This document shows, piece after piece, positions 54,556 through 61,687 of a stretch of DNA of 64,000 nucleotides (its first letter is position 1; the number at the start of each line of letters is the position of its first letter). The DNA is from a virus. The stretch lies in IMG/VR virus record IMGVR_UViG_3300046660_000352, positions 1 through 64,000 of that record. One strand, 5' to 3'. A model generated the notes under the pieces. It was not told the DNA's origin. It worked only from the letters and a program-made list of their open reading frames with translations, and searched no databases. Made by a program: the position numbers and the translations under genes.

Positions 54556-55170
54556 ATGCGCATCACCCACACCACCGCCGCCATGGTCGCCGCCCACCTC
54601 GGCGCCCTCACCCATGAGCGCGTGTCCGTTCAGGTCGGCACCGGCCGCGACGGCAAGGGGTACCGCGTGACCGTCGCCGCATCCCCGCTCGCGCGTCAGC
54701 TCACGTGGGATTCCGCGCGCAACGAGGGACGCCAGGCCATCGCGTACATGCTCGGCGCTGTGGACGCCTACACCGACGGGGCCGCATTCGACCGCGTCCA
54801 GTTCCTGGCCGACCTGCTCCGCGAACTGGCGTACCGGCCGGAGCTGTCCAACTCCCTGACCCTGGGCCGTGAGGACGGCACCGCCGCCCGCGTACAGTCC
54901 GGCCAGAACACCGCGCCGAAGGGAGACGCCCCCGTGTCTGTTGAGTTCGCCCCCGACGAGGAGACGCCCACGGGTGAGGACCTGGACCGCGACAACGCGC
55001 GTGACGGGCTGCTGGCCGAGTGGGACCACACCTGCACCGCCTACCCGTACGTCACGGTAGGCATGGTGTGGGAGGTCAAGCGTTACGCCCTGGTCTACGG
55101 CGTCGACCTGCCCGACCTGGCCGACCGGGACGCCGTACGCGCGTTCGTGGGCGCCGCCCGCACCGCCTAG
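54556..55170 (+). CDS. Conserved protein, unknown
   Basis: 204 residues, ATG with TCAGGAGGTAA upstream. N-terminal helices (A-A-M-V-A-A-H-L-G-A-L), Y-R-V-T-V-A-A-S, then R-Q-A-I-A-Y-M-L-G-A-V-D-A-Y and a Pro/Glu linker before a C-terminal W-E-V-K-R-Y-A-L helix. Last gene before the 1-kb non-coding region. Function unknown. Confidence 0.62.
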   Translation: MRITHTTAAMVAAHLGALTHERVSVQVGTGRDGKGYRVTVAASPLARQLTWDSARNEGRQAIAYMLGAVDAYTDGAAFDRVQFLADLLRELAYRPELSNSLTLGREDGTAARVQSGQNTAPKGDAPVSVEFAPDEETPTGEDLDRDNARDGLLAEWDHTCTAYPYVTVGMVWEVKRYALVYGVDLPDLADRDAVRAFVGAARTA

Positions 55171-55190
55171 CCACAGCAGGGCCACGACAG

Positions 55191-55232
55191 CCCCTCACCG
55201 CCCAATCCCGGGCCGGTGGGGGGCTTTCTCGT
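55191..55232 (+). terminator. Imperfect terminator after the last gene of the run
   Basis: GCCCCTCACCGCCC pairs imperfectly with GGGCCGGTGGGGGGC, followed by TTTCTCGTGTTT. Ends transcription from the gene at 54556. Confidence 0.6.
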
Positions 55233-55577
55233 GTTTACCCCCATGGACGCCCTACAGCGCCCCCACACGTCCACGCAGCGCCCCGCATGACCGCACGGCC
55301 GCCCGTGGTCCTGGTCGCCCAATTCGGGGCCGGGGGAAGGCTCCCCACTGCTGACCACACCCAGGGACACAGCACTACGACATGCACGGCCATGCGGTCG
55401 CCAGGCTCACAGCCAATACGCCGTAACTCCCTGGCTCCCTGGTTGTCGAGTTGCTACAGCGAACGCCACCCCTCCATATGTCGGGGCATATTTGCAGCAA
55501 CGCAAATCAGCGATTTGGGGTAGTGGCCTGCTGAATAACGCCGAATTGCCATGCATAATATGCGTCTCGCCCAGGGG

Positions 55578-55605
55578 TTGACAGGCCCTAGAGGGTGTGT
55601 ATGGG
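55578..55605 (+). promoter_or_regulatory. Promoter-like sequence in the non-coding region
   Basis: TTGACA (55578-55583), 16-base spacer, TATGGG (55600-55605). No gene follows in the next 500 bases, so the transcript, if any, would be non-coding. TTGACG at 55692 with TGTAAG (55714) is a second candidate. Confidence 0.4.
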
Positions 55606-55838
55606 TGCCGGGCGTGGTGCAGGTCACACCAAAAGCAAGGGTGCAGATACCGAGAGGAAGCGCGAGGCTTGATATTGCCCAGCTCAAGGGGTTGACGCGG
55701 CGGATGTCAATAGTGTAAGGCCAATGAATAAATATTCGACCCCCCTACCCTTAAGTGCAAATTTGCGGAAGCAAAGGGCCTAGACAGCCGCGCAGCGCAA
55801 CGATTGGTGGGACCGGACAGTGTCACAGTGGCCGGGGG

Positions 55839-56058
55839 ATTCGGGGAATTGGGGGATCGGGGGGATTTGCGGCAGTGGCGCCCGAGGCGCTAGGGTCATC
55901 GCGCTGTGTTCGTCTCGGCTAGGGATGGATGCGCAGAAAGCAACGAGCCCCACAGTCATGCAGTCCGGCCAGCCCGCCGGGTGACTGTGGGGCTCGTTGT
56001 GTTGTGGACCCGTGGTCAATTCGGGGAATTGGGGGGAGCGGAGATTCGGGGAATTGGG
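55839..56058. repeat. Three copies of ATTCGGGGAATTGGG
   Basis: Copies at 55839-55853, 56019-56033 and 56044-56058. The second lies in the perfect palindrome CAATTC-GGG-GAATTG (56017-56031). A partial copy CAATTCGGGG is at 55320. Two copies are 25 bases apart. These look like protein-binding sites. Confidence 0.7.
55942..55998. terminator. Strong bidirectional terminator
   Basis: Seventeen-base perfect arms (55942-55958 and 55982-55998: AACGAGCCCCACAGTCA with TGACTGTGGGGCTCGTT), 23-base loop, TTGT after. It lies within the non-coding region, 500 bases from the nearest upstream gene; it therefore ends a transcript whose origin is unclear. Confidence 0.85.
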
Positions 56059-56173
56059 ATATCAAGCGGGAAGGTCAACGCGCTTGACGAGGGGAAGTTG
56101 ACCATGCAAAATCAGCCACGACGGCGGGGCCAGGGGGGCACCAGCAAGCCGTCGTACAGGGAGGGTTGAGCAA

Positions 56174-56677
56174 GTGAGCGAGACGAACGAGCTGGCGGAC
56201 GGGGACCTCGTGATAGAGGAGCCGCAGGTCGAGGAGAAGCAGGGCGGCGGCAAGGCGAAGTGGCTCGCGGTGGGTGCGAGTGGGGTCGCGGTGCTGGCCA
56301 TAGCCGCTGCGGTGGGAGTAGGGGTGTACGGGCAGAACCAGGTCGACGCCGTGCGCAAGGGGGAGCACAAGGCGCAGGCCGAGGTGAAGTCGCTGAAGAA
56401 CCAGCCGCCGAAGGTGGTCACGAAGACGGTGACCAAGAAGGTGCCGACGTTCGGGAAGTCGACGCTCATGGGGGTGTACGCGTCGGCTGCGATCCAGGCG
56501 GGCGCCGAGTACGACAGCGCGGGCAACGTGGTGTTCACGCCGAACGACACGACGTGCTCCGACCAGTACACGAGTCTCAGCGGTCAGTACACGACGGTCG
56601 CGATCGACCGGGGCACGTTCATGACGGCGTGCTTGCAGAGCCTGCCGCAGACGCTCAAGAAGGACACCACGCCGTAA
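56174..56677 (+). CDS. Membrane-anchored extracytoplasmic protein
   Basis: 167 residues, GTG 56174. Acidic N-terminus, a hydrophobic helix at about 31-51 (A-V-G-A-S-G-V-A-V-L-A-I-A-A-A-V-G-V), then a coiled-coil-like Lys/Val stretch and an ordered domain with D-T-T-C-S and M-T-A-C, possibly a disulfide. Typical type II membrane protein with an external domain; superinfection exclusion is one possibility. Not recognised. Confidence 0.65.
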   Translation: MSETNELADGDLVIEEPQVEEKQGGGKAKWLAVGASGVAVLAIAAAVGVGVYGQNQVDAVRKGEHKAQAEVKSLKNQPPKVVTKTVTKKVPTFGKSTLMGVYASAAIQAGAEYDSAGNVVFTPNDTTCSDQYTSLSGQYTTVAIDRGTFMTACLQSLPQTLKKDTTP

Positions 56678-56690
56678 CTGCCGTACGCGA

Positions 56691-56735
56691 GGCCCCTGGG
56701 GATGCAACTGGTCCCTGGGGGCTCTTTGCGTTCAG
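56691..56735 (+). terminator. Imperfect terminator
   Basis: GGCCCCTGGGG and CCCTGGGGGCT pair with a TG/TG mismatch, followed by CTTTGCGTT. Confidence 0.6.
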
Positions 56736-56768
56736 TCGGGGAGGGCGCAAGCGGGTACATGAAACCGC

Positions 56769-56797
56769 TTGACAAGGGGGAGGGGTACCGATAGCCT
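56769..56797 (+). promoter_or_regulatory. Sigma-70/HrdB-type promoter
   Basis: TTGACA (56769-56774), 17-base spacer, TAGCCT (56792-56797). The GCTTGACAAG context matches promoters at 43913, 48050 and 52376. Drives the 56831-59015 gene run. Confidence 0.85.
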
Positions 56798-56830
56798 TAT
56801 CCCGTAATTGAGGACCGCGAGGAGGACGAG

Positions 56831-57037
56831 TTGGACGAGGGCGCGTACAAGACGCTGTCGCTGCTGGAGCTGACCGGCCCGGCACCGCTGACCGCCACGC
56901 ACAAGCGGAGCATGGCGACGCTGACGTGGTTGGTCGACCAGGGGTTCGTCGAGACGTACGGGTCGTCGTACGAGGGGACCATGCAGATCACGGACGCGGG
57001 CCGCGAGGCGCTGGCACGACACAGGGAGCAGCAGTGA
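56831..57037 (+). CDS. Small winged-helix protein
   Basis: 68 residues, TTG start with GAGGAGGA 5 bases upstream. Reads as a winged helix: Y-K-T-L-S-L-L-E-L-T-G, H-K-R-S-M-A-T-L-T-W-L-V-D-Q-G-F, T-D-A-G-R-E-A-L. Likely a small DNA-binding regulator at the head of the operon. Overlaps the next gene by GTGA. Confidence 0.65.
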   Translation: MDEGAYKTLSLLELTGPAPLTATHKRSMATLTWLVDQGFVETYGSSYEGTMQITDAGREALARHREQQ

Positions 57038-57303
57038 GCGAGTCGGCGGAGGCGCGGAGCGCCGAGGTGTACGTCCTGGCCCTGAGCGTCGGTCCGGACG
57101 CCGTGAGCACGGACTTGGAACTGCTCAAGCGACGTGCTGAGAAGAAGGAGGAGTGGCACGCCTCCGAGTTCAAGTGGGAGCGCGACAAGTACACCGGCTG
57201 GACCGAACGCCTGCTGCTCCGCTACCTCTCCAAGGACACCGGCCGGTGGAACAAGAGCGGTTACTACATCGACAAGGTGCCGGTCCTGGAGGCTTCCGAG
57301 TGA
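57034..57303 (+). CDS. Small protein, unknown
   Basis: 89 residues from GTG 57034. Beta strand V-Y-V-L-A-L-S-V, then a charged helix (L-L-K-R-R-A-E-K-K-E-E-W) and R-L-L-L-R-Y-L-S-K. Coupled by GTGA on both sides. No family recognised. Confidence 0.6.
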   Translation: MSESAEARSAEVYVLALSVGPDAVSTDLELLKRRAEKKEEWHASEFKWERDKYTGWTERLLLRYLSKDTGRWNKSGYYIDKVPVLEASE

Positions 57304-57497
57304 ACGTCGACTGGCGAACGATCGAGGACAAGTTGCTGCGCCAGGCCGCCAAGGCGAAGTCCTTCCGCGAGCTGTACGGAGATGCGTACGGCGGGGGGAG
57401 CGCGAAGCGCGTACCGGGGCGGTCGATCACCGGCAGAATGTCCGTAGCACCTCCGCCGTACCACCCGGTGAGACCTGGGGAATTGCGCGACCTGTAG
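57300..57497 (+). CDS. 65-residue basic protein
   Basis: GTG 57300 (GTGA junction). Helix W-R-T-I-E-D-K-L-L-R-Q-A-A, followed by R-E-L-Y-G-D-A-Y and a Pro-rich C-terminus. Small and basic. Function unknown. Confidence 0.58.
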   Translation: MNVDWRTIEDKLLRQAAKAKSFRELYGDAYGGGSAKRVPGRSITGRMSVAPPPYHPVRPGELRDL

Positions 57498-57549
57498 GTG
57501 CAAGCCGGCGAATTTCGAGCATTTAAAAATGGCGGGGAGGGTTTGGAAG

Positions 57550-58272
57550 ATGGCCAAGCTGAAGGACGACGGCGAGTTCCAGGTTGAGGGCGCGGTCAAG
57601 ATGTGGCTGCCCCTGGAGCCGGAGGACGGCGAGCGCGTCAGGATCAACTCCGCGAAGGAGATCTGGCCGGAGCAGGTGTGGCTCAACGTCAACCAGGAGA
57701 ACGGCAACTGGGTCGTGGGCACCGCCTCCGTGAAGGGGCGCCTCTACCGCAAGGACAACACTGTCGGAGAGCGGTGGGACGAGCGGTTGTACTCGGGCCC
57801 GCACGACGACGGGGAGTTCGAGGGTCCGGACTGGCTGGTCGACCTCATCAGCAGGGAGGTCCCGCGCCGACTGGGTGCCGATGGCGGGGGCCCCCTTACG
57901 GATAAGCAGGTCTACGAACTCAACAACCGACTGAACTCGAACCTCGGACTCCAGCCGACTCGCAAGGTGCTGGAGGACGTGCTCGGCTCGGTGCCGGTTG
58001 CGCTGCGCGAGCCGGTCAAGGAGGTCAGCCCGCAGCGGTCGCAGTTCGACTCCGCGCTCCGTGTGCTGCTGATGCGGGAGAACCTGGACGGCACCGAGTG
58101 GGCGATCCGGCAGTTGCGGGAGGGATCCGACGCGGCGCGGGTGGTGGCGGAAGAAAGCACCGAGTTGCGCCTCGACAAGGACCTCATGTGGATGACGCTG
58201 GGGCTGGCTGCTGACGAGTTGGAGAAGCTGCTCGACAAGCGCGCGGCCGAGCTGGCCACGAAGGGGAACTGA
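57550..58272 (+). CDS. Conserved protein, unknown
   Basis: 240 residues from ATG 57550, with GGGAGG 9 bases upstream; ATG 57529 is an alternative with poorer spacing. Beta-rich 1-95 (K-M-W-L-P-L-E-P, W-L-N-V-N-Q-E-N-G-N-W), then a helical middle and an acidic C-terminal coiled coil (L-A-A-D-E-L-E-K-L-L-D-K-R). No known motif. Confidence 0.6.
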   Translation: MAKLKDDGEFQVEGAVKMWLPLEPEDGERVRINSAKEIWPEQVWLNVNQENGNWVVGTASVKGRLYRKDNTVGERWDERLYSGPHDDGEFEGPDWLVDLISREVPRRLGADGGGPLTDKQVYELNNRLNSNLGLQPTRKVLEDVLGSVPVALREPVKEVSPQRSQFDSALRVLLMRENLDGTEWAIRQLREGSDAARVVAEESTELRLDKDLMWMTLGLAADELEKLLDKRAAELATKGN

Positions 58273-58273
58273 C

Positions 58274-58576
58274 GTGGGTGGTGAACCGAAACTGCGGAAG
58301 GTCGAGACGCCGGAGGATTCCGACGCGTTGGCGACCTATGAGGTGCTGGTCGATGGTGTGGTGATCGGTGACGTCTCCAAGTACGAGAAGCAGAGCCACG
58401 ACTACCGGCAGACCTACAGGCGTTCCCGTGAGGTCACGAGGACCTACTGGCTGGGGAAGGTGCGCGGCCAGTTCGCTCGGGATCTGGTGAGCGAACGCGA
58501 TACGCGGTCGTACGCGGTATACGACGTCAGGGCCAACTATGTCCCGGAAGTGACTGACTCTGAGGGGGAGAACTGA
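58274..58576 (+). CDS. Small protein, unknown
   Basis: 100 residues, GTG one base after the previous stop. Strands Y-E-V-L-V-D-G-V-V-I-G-D-V, then a basic R-Q-T-Y-R-R-S-R-E-V-T stretch. May bind nucleic acid. Followed by the next ATG after one base. Confidence 0.58.
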   Translation: MGGEPKLRKVETPEDSDALATYEVLVDGVVIGDVSKYEKQSHDYRQTYRRSREVTRTYWLGKVRGQFARDLVSERDTRSYAVYDVRANYVPEVTDSEGEN

Positions 58577-58577
58577 C

Positions 58578-59015
58578 ATGTGGAAGTTGCGGGTCTACGA
58601 GCCCAAGAAGCCGGGCCAGCGGAAGCTGCCCTGGTACGACACTGACGCGCACGGCCCGGAGGACGCAGCGCAGGCCCTCCGCAACCTGATGTCCAGCCGC
58701 GTCGGGGTGGTGCGGGTGGACATCACCTCGGAGGACTACGAACCGGACCCCGCCCCGCCGGTCAAGGCGCAGCGGCTGGAGTGGTGGCAGGACCGCTCGT
58801 ACACGATGGGTGAGCGCTGGGAGGGCACGGTTGGCGGCGAGCTGGTGGCCTCCGTCGTGCACCACAGCGCGGAGCACAGCGGGAAGTGCCACTACTCCGT
58901 GCACCTCGGTCCGTTCGGCAAGGCAGTTGTGGACGTCGCGAACGTCGAGGCCGGAAAGCGTGCGGCGCAGCGGGCGCTGGACAAGGCTGTGCAGAAGCTG
59001 TTGGGAGAGAACTGA
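58578..59015 (+). CDS. Small alpha/beta protein, unknown
   Basis: 145 residues, ATG 58578. Begins W-K-L-R-V-Y-E-P-K-K-P and has W-Q-D-R-S-Y-T-M-G-E-R-W, V-H-L-G-P-F-G-K and a C-terminal helix A-A-Q-R-A-L-D-K-A-V-Q-K. A compact domain. No family recognised. Confidence 0.6.
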   Translation: MWKLRVYEPKKPGQRKLPWYDTDAHGPEDAAQALRNLMSSRVGVVRVDITSEDYEPDPAPPVKAQRLEWWQDRSYTMGERWEGTVGGELVASVVHHSAEHSGKCHYSVHLGPFGKAVVDVANVEAGKRAAQRALDKAVQKLLGEN

Positions 59016-59020
59016 GACGT

Positions 59021-59428
59021 ATGAGCAAGCCCGGCAACATAACCCTCCCCAAGTCCACCGTCTACGACTACTTCACGGAGAAGGGCATCGACGCGGGCGC
59101 CGTGGTCAAGGCGTGGATCGAGGCATGGGCTGACAAGGTCCCCTCGGGCACCCAGATGATCCTGGCGAAGATGCGGTGCACGCTGGCTGGCGGCCCGTGT
59201 GGCTGCCCGCCCCACGCTTACATCTACAAATGCCAGGGCCCGTACCTGGGCATCCCGGTGGAGATCCTGATCGACGTGCTCTTCCCGCCGGACGGGAGTC
59301 CGTGCGCCGTGCCTGGCGTGGAGGGCCTGGAGCTGCCCGGCCCTGAGTACTTCATGAAGGGCGACGGTACCGGCGTGGAGCAGGAGTTCCTGAGCAAGAC
59401 CCTCGTGAAGTACATCCAGAAAGTCTGA
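59021..59428 (+). CDS. Cys-containing protein, unknown
   Basis: 135 residues from ATG 59021. Four to six Cys: M-R-C-T-L-A-G-G-P-C-G-C-P-P-H and Y-K-C-Q, likely a zinc or disulfide site near residues 50-70. V-Y-D-Y-F-T-E-K-G-I-D precedes. Last gene of the run. Function unknown. Confidence 0.62.
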   Translation: MSKPGNITLPKSTVYDYFTEKGIDAGAVVKAWIEAWADKVPSGTQMILAKMRCTLAGGPCGCPPHAYIYKCQGPYLGIPVEILIDVLFPPDGSPCAVPGVEGLELPGPEYFMKGDGTGVEQEFLSKTLVKYIQKV

Positions 59429-59459
59429 CGTACTGCCGTAACGAACTAGGAGGAGTTAC

Positions 59460-59780
59460 GTGATCGAGCAGCAGGACCTGGAGGAGCGTCTGAAGGCGGA
59501 CCTGGAGACGCACGGATTCCCTCACTCGCCGAAGGGCAGCGGTGCGGAGGGGTGGAAGGTCTTCCTGTTCCAGGGGCACGGTGAGGCTGCGCTGATGTGG
59601 GCCAGGCCGGATGACCGCGATAACGTGGAGGCCGGGATCGCGAGGGACCTCGACGACCAGTACTTCCGTACGTCGCACCTGGAGAAGATCCTGGCCATCC
59701 TCCAGACGCGCGGGTACGGCGCCGAGCTGGAGTTCATGGGCGAGACACCCCGGATCACTATCGCGCGCATCCCTGCCTGA
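59460..59780 (+). CDS. Small protein, unknown
   Basis: 106 residues, GTG 59460 with AGGAGGAGTTAC upstream. Alpha/beta: E-E-R-L-K-A-D-L-E-T-H-G-F, W-K-V-F-L-F-Q-G-H-G-E, and I-L-A-I-L-Q-T-R-G-Y-G-A. Ends before a strong terminator. No match. Confidence 0.6.
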   Translation: MIEQQDLEERLKADLETHGFPHSPKGSGAEGWKVFLFQGHGEAALMWARPDDRDNVEAGIARDLDDQYFRTSHLEKILAILQTRGYGAELEFMGETPRITIARIPA

Positions 59781-59794
59781 CGTACAGCCGTAGG

Positions 59795-59835
59795 AGGCCC
59801 CTGCCTGGGAGACCAGGTGGGGGCCTTCTTCATGC
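59795..59835 (+). terminator. Terminator
   Basis: AGGCCCC (59795-59801) with GGGGCCT (59820-59826) and an inner CCTGG-GAGA-CCAGG stem, then TCTTCATGCTT. Confidence 0.85.
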
Positions 59836-59860
59836 TTGGAAAGCTGTTTGATGAAACGCC

Positions 59861-59930
59861 TTGACGAGACCTACCAACTCCGATAGATTCTCATTACTGC
59901 TTCGGAAGCCGTAAGTACGAAGCCGTAAAG
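59861..59930 (+). promoter_or_regulatory. Promoter with palindromic and tandem operators downstream
   Basis: TTGACG (59861-59866), 17-base spacer, TAGATT (59884-59889). ATTACTGCTTC (59893-59903) faces GAAGCCGTAAG (59905-59915) across one base; a further GAAGCCGTAAA starts at 59919, exactly 14 bases on. Here the operators lie over the transcription start rather than in the spacer. Drives the gene at 59941. Confidence 0.85.
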
Positions 59931-59940
59931 AGGAGGAATC

Positions 59941-60198
59941 GTGGCGCAGAAGAGGGCACCGCATAAGGTCGGGGACCGAGTCGCGATCATGTACGACCAC
60001 CGCCTGGCCCCGGGGATCGTGCTCAAGATCGAGCAGGGTTCCTCCGGTTCCTGGCGTGGTGACGTCCGCACCTCCGACGGCGTCCTGGAGAACCGTTCGC
60101 TCCACCGGGACTACGTGATGAAGCAGTCCGCGCTGGAGCCCTCGACCCGCGAGATCTGGGGCCCGTACTGGGAGGGCCTGGAGAAGGAGGGCGAGTGA
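59941..60198 (+). CDS. Small SH3-barrel-like protein
   Basis: 85 residues, GTG with AGAGGAGG upstream. H-K-V-G-D-R-V-A-I-M-Y-D-H-R-L-A-P-G-I-V and V-R-T-S-D-G-V-L-E-N read as SH3/KOW-like strands that often bind nucleic acid or proteins. Basic to neutral. GTGA junction with the next gene. Confidence 0.6.
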   Translation: MAQKRAPHKVGDRVAIMYDHRLAPGIVLKIEQGSSGSWRGDVRTSDGVLENRSLHRDYVMKQSALEPSTREIWGPYWEGLEKEGE

Positions 60199-60563
60199 GC
60201 AAGCACTGCCCAACGGCCTATTACGGAGACCTCGTGCGCTGGCGGGGGCTGGTCGGCATCGTCGACCGCGAGTGGTCGGAGTACGACCCCACCGGGGAGC
60301 GTGAGGGCTGGCACCTCGTGCTGTTCGAGGGCGGCCTCAAGAAGTGGGGCCCGCCGAACGAGATCGAACGTCTCTCGGCCGAGTTCCTGGGGATGCCGAA
60401 CGAGAACCACTTCCCCAACTACCTGGAGCCGCTGACGCTCTGGCAGCAGATCCCGCATGGGTTCGACGAGTACCTGACGTGGGACATGGACGCGGGCTGC
60501 ATGTACTGCGGCCTCGACGAGGGCAACGCAATCCATCTATCCGAGGAGACCGCTGATGTATGA
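60195..60563 (+). CDS. SH3-barrel-like protein with C-terminal Cys pair
   Basis: 122 residues from GTG 60195. Starts Y-G-D-L-V-R-W-R-G-L-V-G-I-V-D-R-E-W, similar to the previous protein, so the two may be related. Near the end, C-M-Y-C-G is a half zinc site. Overlaps the next gene by 8 bases. Confidence 0.6.
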   Translation: MSKHCPTAYYGDLVRWRGLVGIVDREWSEYDPTGEREGWHLVLFEGGLKKWGPPNEIERLSAEFLGMPNENHFPNYLEPLTLWQQIPHGFDEYLTWDMDAGCMYCGLDEGNAIHLSEETADV

Positions 60564-60711
60564 GAACCCCGTCGACCGGTGGGTGCACGAGGAGGGCCCT
60601 CTGGAGGTCGGTGAGCTGGGTGCCGGGGTCGGTATCGACCCGAGTCTGTGCGGTGACGGCTTCCCGAAGGGTGAGTGCCCGAACGGCGACCGCTGCGCCG
60701 TCAAGGGCTAG
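60556..60711 (+). CDS. 51-residue Cys-containing protein
   Basis: ATG 60556 (60560 is out of frame); 51 codons. Starts Y-E-N-P-V-D-R-W-V-H, with L-C-G-D-G-F-P-K-G-E-C-P-N-G-D-R-C at the C-terminus: three Cys that may bind metal. Last gene before an operator-containing gap. No family recognised. Confidence 0.58.
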   Translation: MYENPVDRWVHEEGPLEVGELGAGVGIDPSLCGDGFPKGECPNGDRCAVKG

Positions 60712-60718
60712 CTGAGTC

Positions 60719-60764
60719 TCCGGTCCGGTCCGCCGACAGATAGGGGTCGACGGGCCGGACCGGA
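60719..60764 (+). terminator. Hairpin terminator overlapping a -35
   Basis: TCCGGTCCGG (60719-60728) with CCGGACCGGA (60755-60764), loop 26. Ends the previous operon; its right arm overlaps the promoter at 60747. Confidence 0.65.
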
Positions 60765-60795
60765 TCGGGTAGATTACGGCTTCCGAAGCCGTAAT
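60747..60795 (+). promoter_or_regulatory. Promoter with near-perfect palindromic operator
   Basis: TCGACG (60747-60752), 17-base spacer, TAGATT (60770-60775). The palindrome ATTACGGCTTC-C-GAAGCCGTAAT (60773-60795) has perfect 11-base arms and covers the -10 and start site, the best operator of the window. Confidence 0.85.
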
Positions 60796-60810
60796 AAAGA
60801 AGGGGAACTC

Positions 60811-61140
60811 GTGAAGCGGCTTAATACCTACGCGGCGTCGGCCGCGCTCGTGGGGGCGCTCGTCCTCACCGGCTGTGGGTCGGACATCGACCACGGCACG
60901 ATCACCGGCAAGCGATACGTGCCGGAAGACACCTACACGTACATGCAGCCGATCTACACGACGCAGTGCTCGGGATCCGGCTCGTCGCAGGTCTGCTACT
61001 CGACGATCTCGATGTACATCCCTATCTCGCAGACGGACCCGGAGTGCTGGCGGCTCGACCTCCGGGACGGCAAGAAGACGGGCCACGTATGCGTCTCCAA
61101 GTCGGCCTGGGAGAAGGCGAAGCCCGGCGGGTCCTGGTAG
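60811..61140 (+). CDS. Lipoprotein
   Basis: 109 residues, GTG with AAGGGG upstream. Signal peptide with basic start (K-R-L-N-T), hydrophobic core (A-A-S-A-A-L-V-G-A-L-V) and lipobox L-T-G-C at 19-22, so Cys22 should be lipidated and the protein exported. The mature part is Tyr/Thr-rich with Cys pairs that could form disulfides. Phage lipoproteins often block superinfection. CTTAATAC at 60820 lies in the signal peptide (codons 4-6). Strong operator control upstream. Confidence 0.75.
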   Translation: MKRLNTYAASAALVGALVLTGCGSDIDHGTITGKRYVPEDTYTYMQPIYTTQCSGSGSSQVCYSTISMYIPISQTDPECWRLDLRDGKKTGHVCVSKSAWEKAKPGGSW

Positions 61141-61328
61141 TGGCCAAGCCCAAGAGCCTGGACGACAAGACCCGCGCGGCTCGGGCGATCAGGCGGGCCG
61201 GGGCGAGTCAGCCCCAGCTCGACGCCTACGAACTGGCGGTGCTCCGAGAGGTCATGAGCCACGGAAGCATCAGCGGCAACGCCAGCGCGTACGTGCTGGA
61301 CCGAATCCACGAACTGGAGGAAGCGTGA
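61140..61328 (+). CDS. 62-residue helical protein
   Basis: GTG 61140 overlapping the lipoprotein stop. Basic, helical: D-K-T-R-A-A-R-A-I-R-R-A-G, L-R-E-V-M-S-H-G-S-I, ending in an acidic helix. Coupled with the next gene by GTGA. Unknown. Confidence 0.55.
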   Translation: MAKPKSLDDKTRAARAIRRAGASQPQLDAYELAVLREVMSHGSISGNASAYVLDRIHELEEA

Positions 61329-61687
61329 ACGCGCCGATGACGGAAGACCCAAGGTTCGAGCGACTGCCGAAGTGGGTCAAGGACCGCGTCCGAGCGAAGG
61401 ACGAGAGGATCGCGCGCTTGGAGCAGGAGCTGGCCGCCGCGCGGGCCCTGCTGAACGAGGGGCCGGAGGACGCCGCTGTGGTCATTGACCCGTACAGCGC
61501 GAACCGGCAGCCGCTGCACGGCAACCCGACCATCGAGTTCCGGTGGAAGCAGCCGGGCGAGAAGTTCTGGACGTACTTCCTGGTGCGGCTGGAGGAGGAC
61601 CGGCGGCTGGAGATCCACGCGAGCAGCAGTCTCGTGATCCATCCGTCCTCGGGCAACGCAGTACGGGCGGAGGTGGTCGGCCGTTGA
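61325..61687 (+). CDS. Coiled-coil/beta protein, unknown
   Basis: 120 residues from GTG 61325. A coiled-coil helix (R-V-R-A-K-D-E-R-I-A-R-L-E-Q-E-L) is followed by a beta domain with F-R-W-K-Q-P-G-E-K-F-W-T-Y-F. No family recognised. Coupled to the next gene by TTGA. Confidence 0.58.
   Translation: MNAPMTEDPRFERLPKWVKDRVRAKDERIARLEQELAAARALLNEGPEDAAVVIDPYSANRQPLHGNPTIEFRWKQPGEKFWTYFLVRLEEDRRLEIHASSSLVIHPSSGNAVRAEVVGR

Larger units (their letters stand above)
55171..56173. other. 1-kb non-coding region, AT-richer, with repeats
   Basis: No convincing gene. It holds: a terminator at 55191; a part-copy CAATTCGGGG at 55320; an AT-richer core at 55440-55780, including TTTGC/GCAAA arms at 55491 and the TGCAAATTTGC palindrome near 55758; a possible promoter TTGACA at 55578; three ATTCGGGGAATTGGG copies; and a long terminator at 55942. 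A role as replication origin, packaging or control region is inferred from the missing genes and the repeats only. A single DnaA-box-like TTGTGGAC (56002) is not enough to call an origin. Confidence 0.5.

Noticed and set aside
55906-56169. 87-codon open frame in the gene-free region
   Set aside because: It reads through both arms of the strong terminator at 55942-55998 and through two palindromic repeats, with no ribosome-binding site and atypical codon use.
55171-56173. CRISPR array or clustered iteron origin
   Set aside because: The three 15-bp repeats are unevenly spaced (180 and 25 bp) with no spacer pattern, and only one DnaA-box-like sequence is visible.
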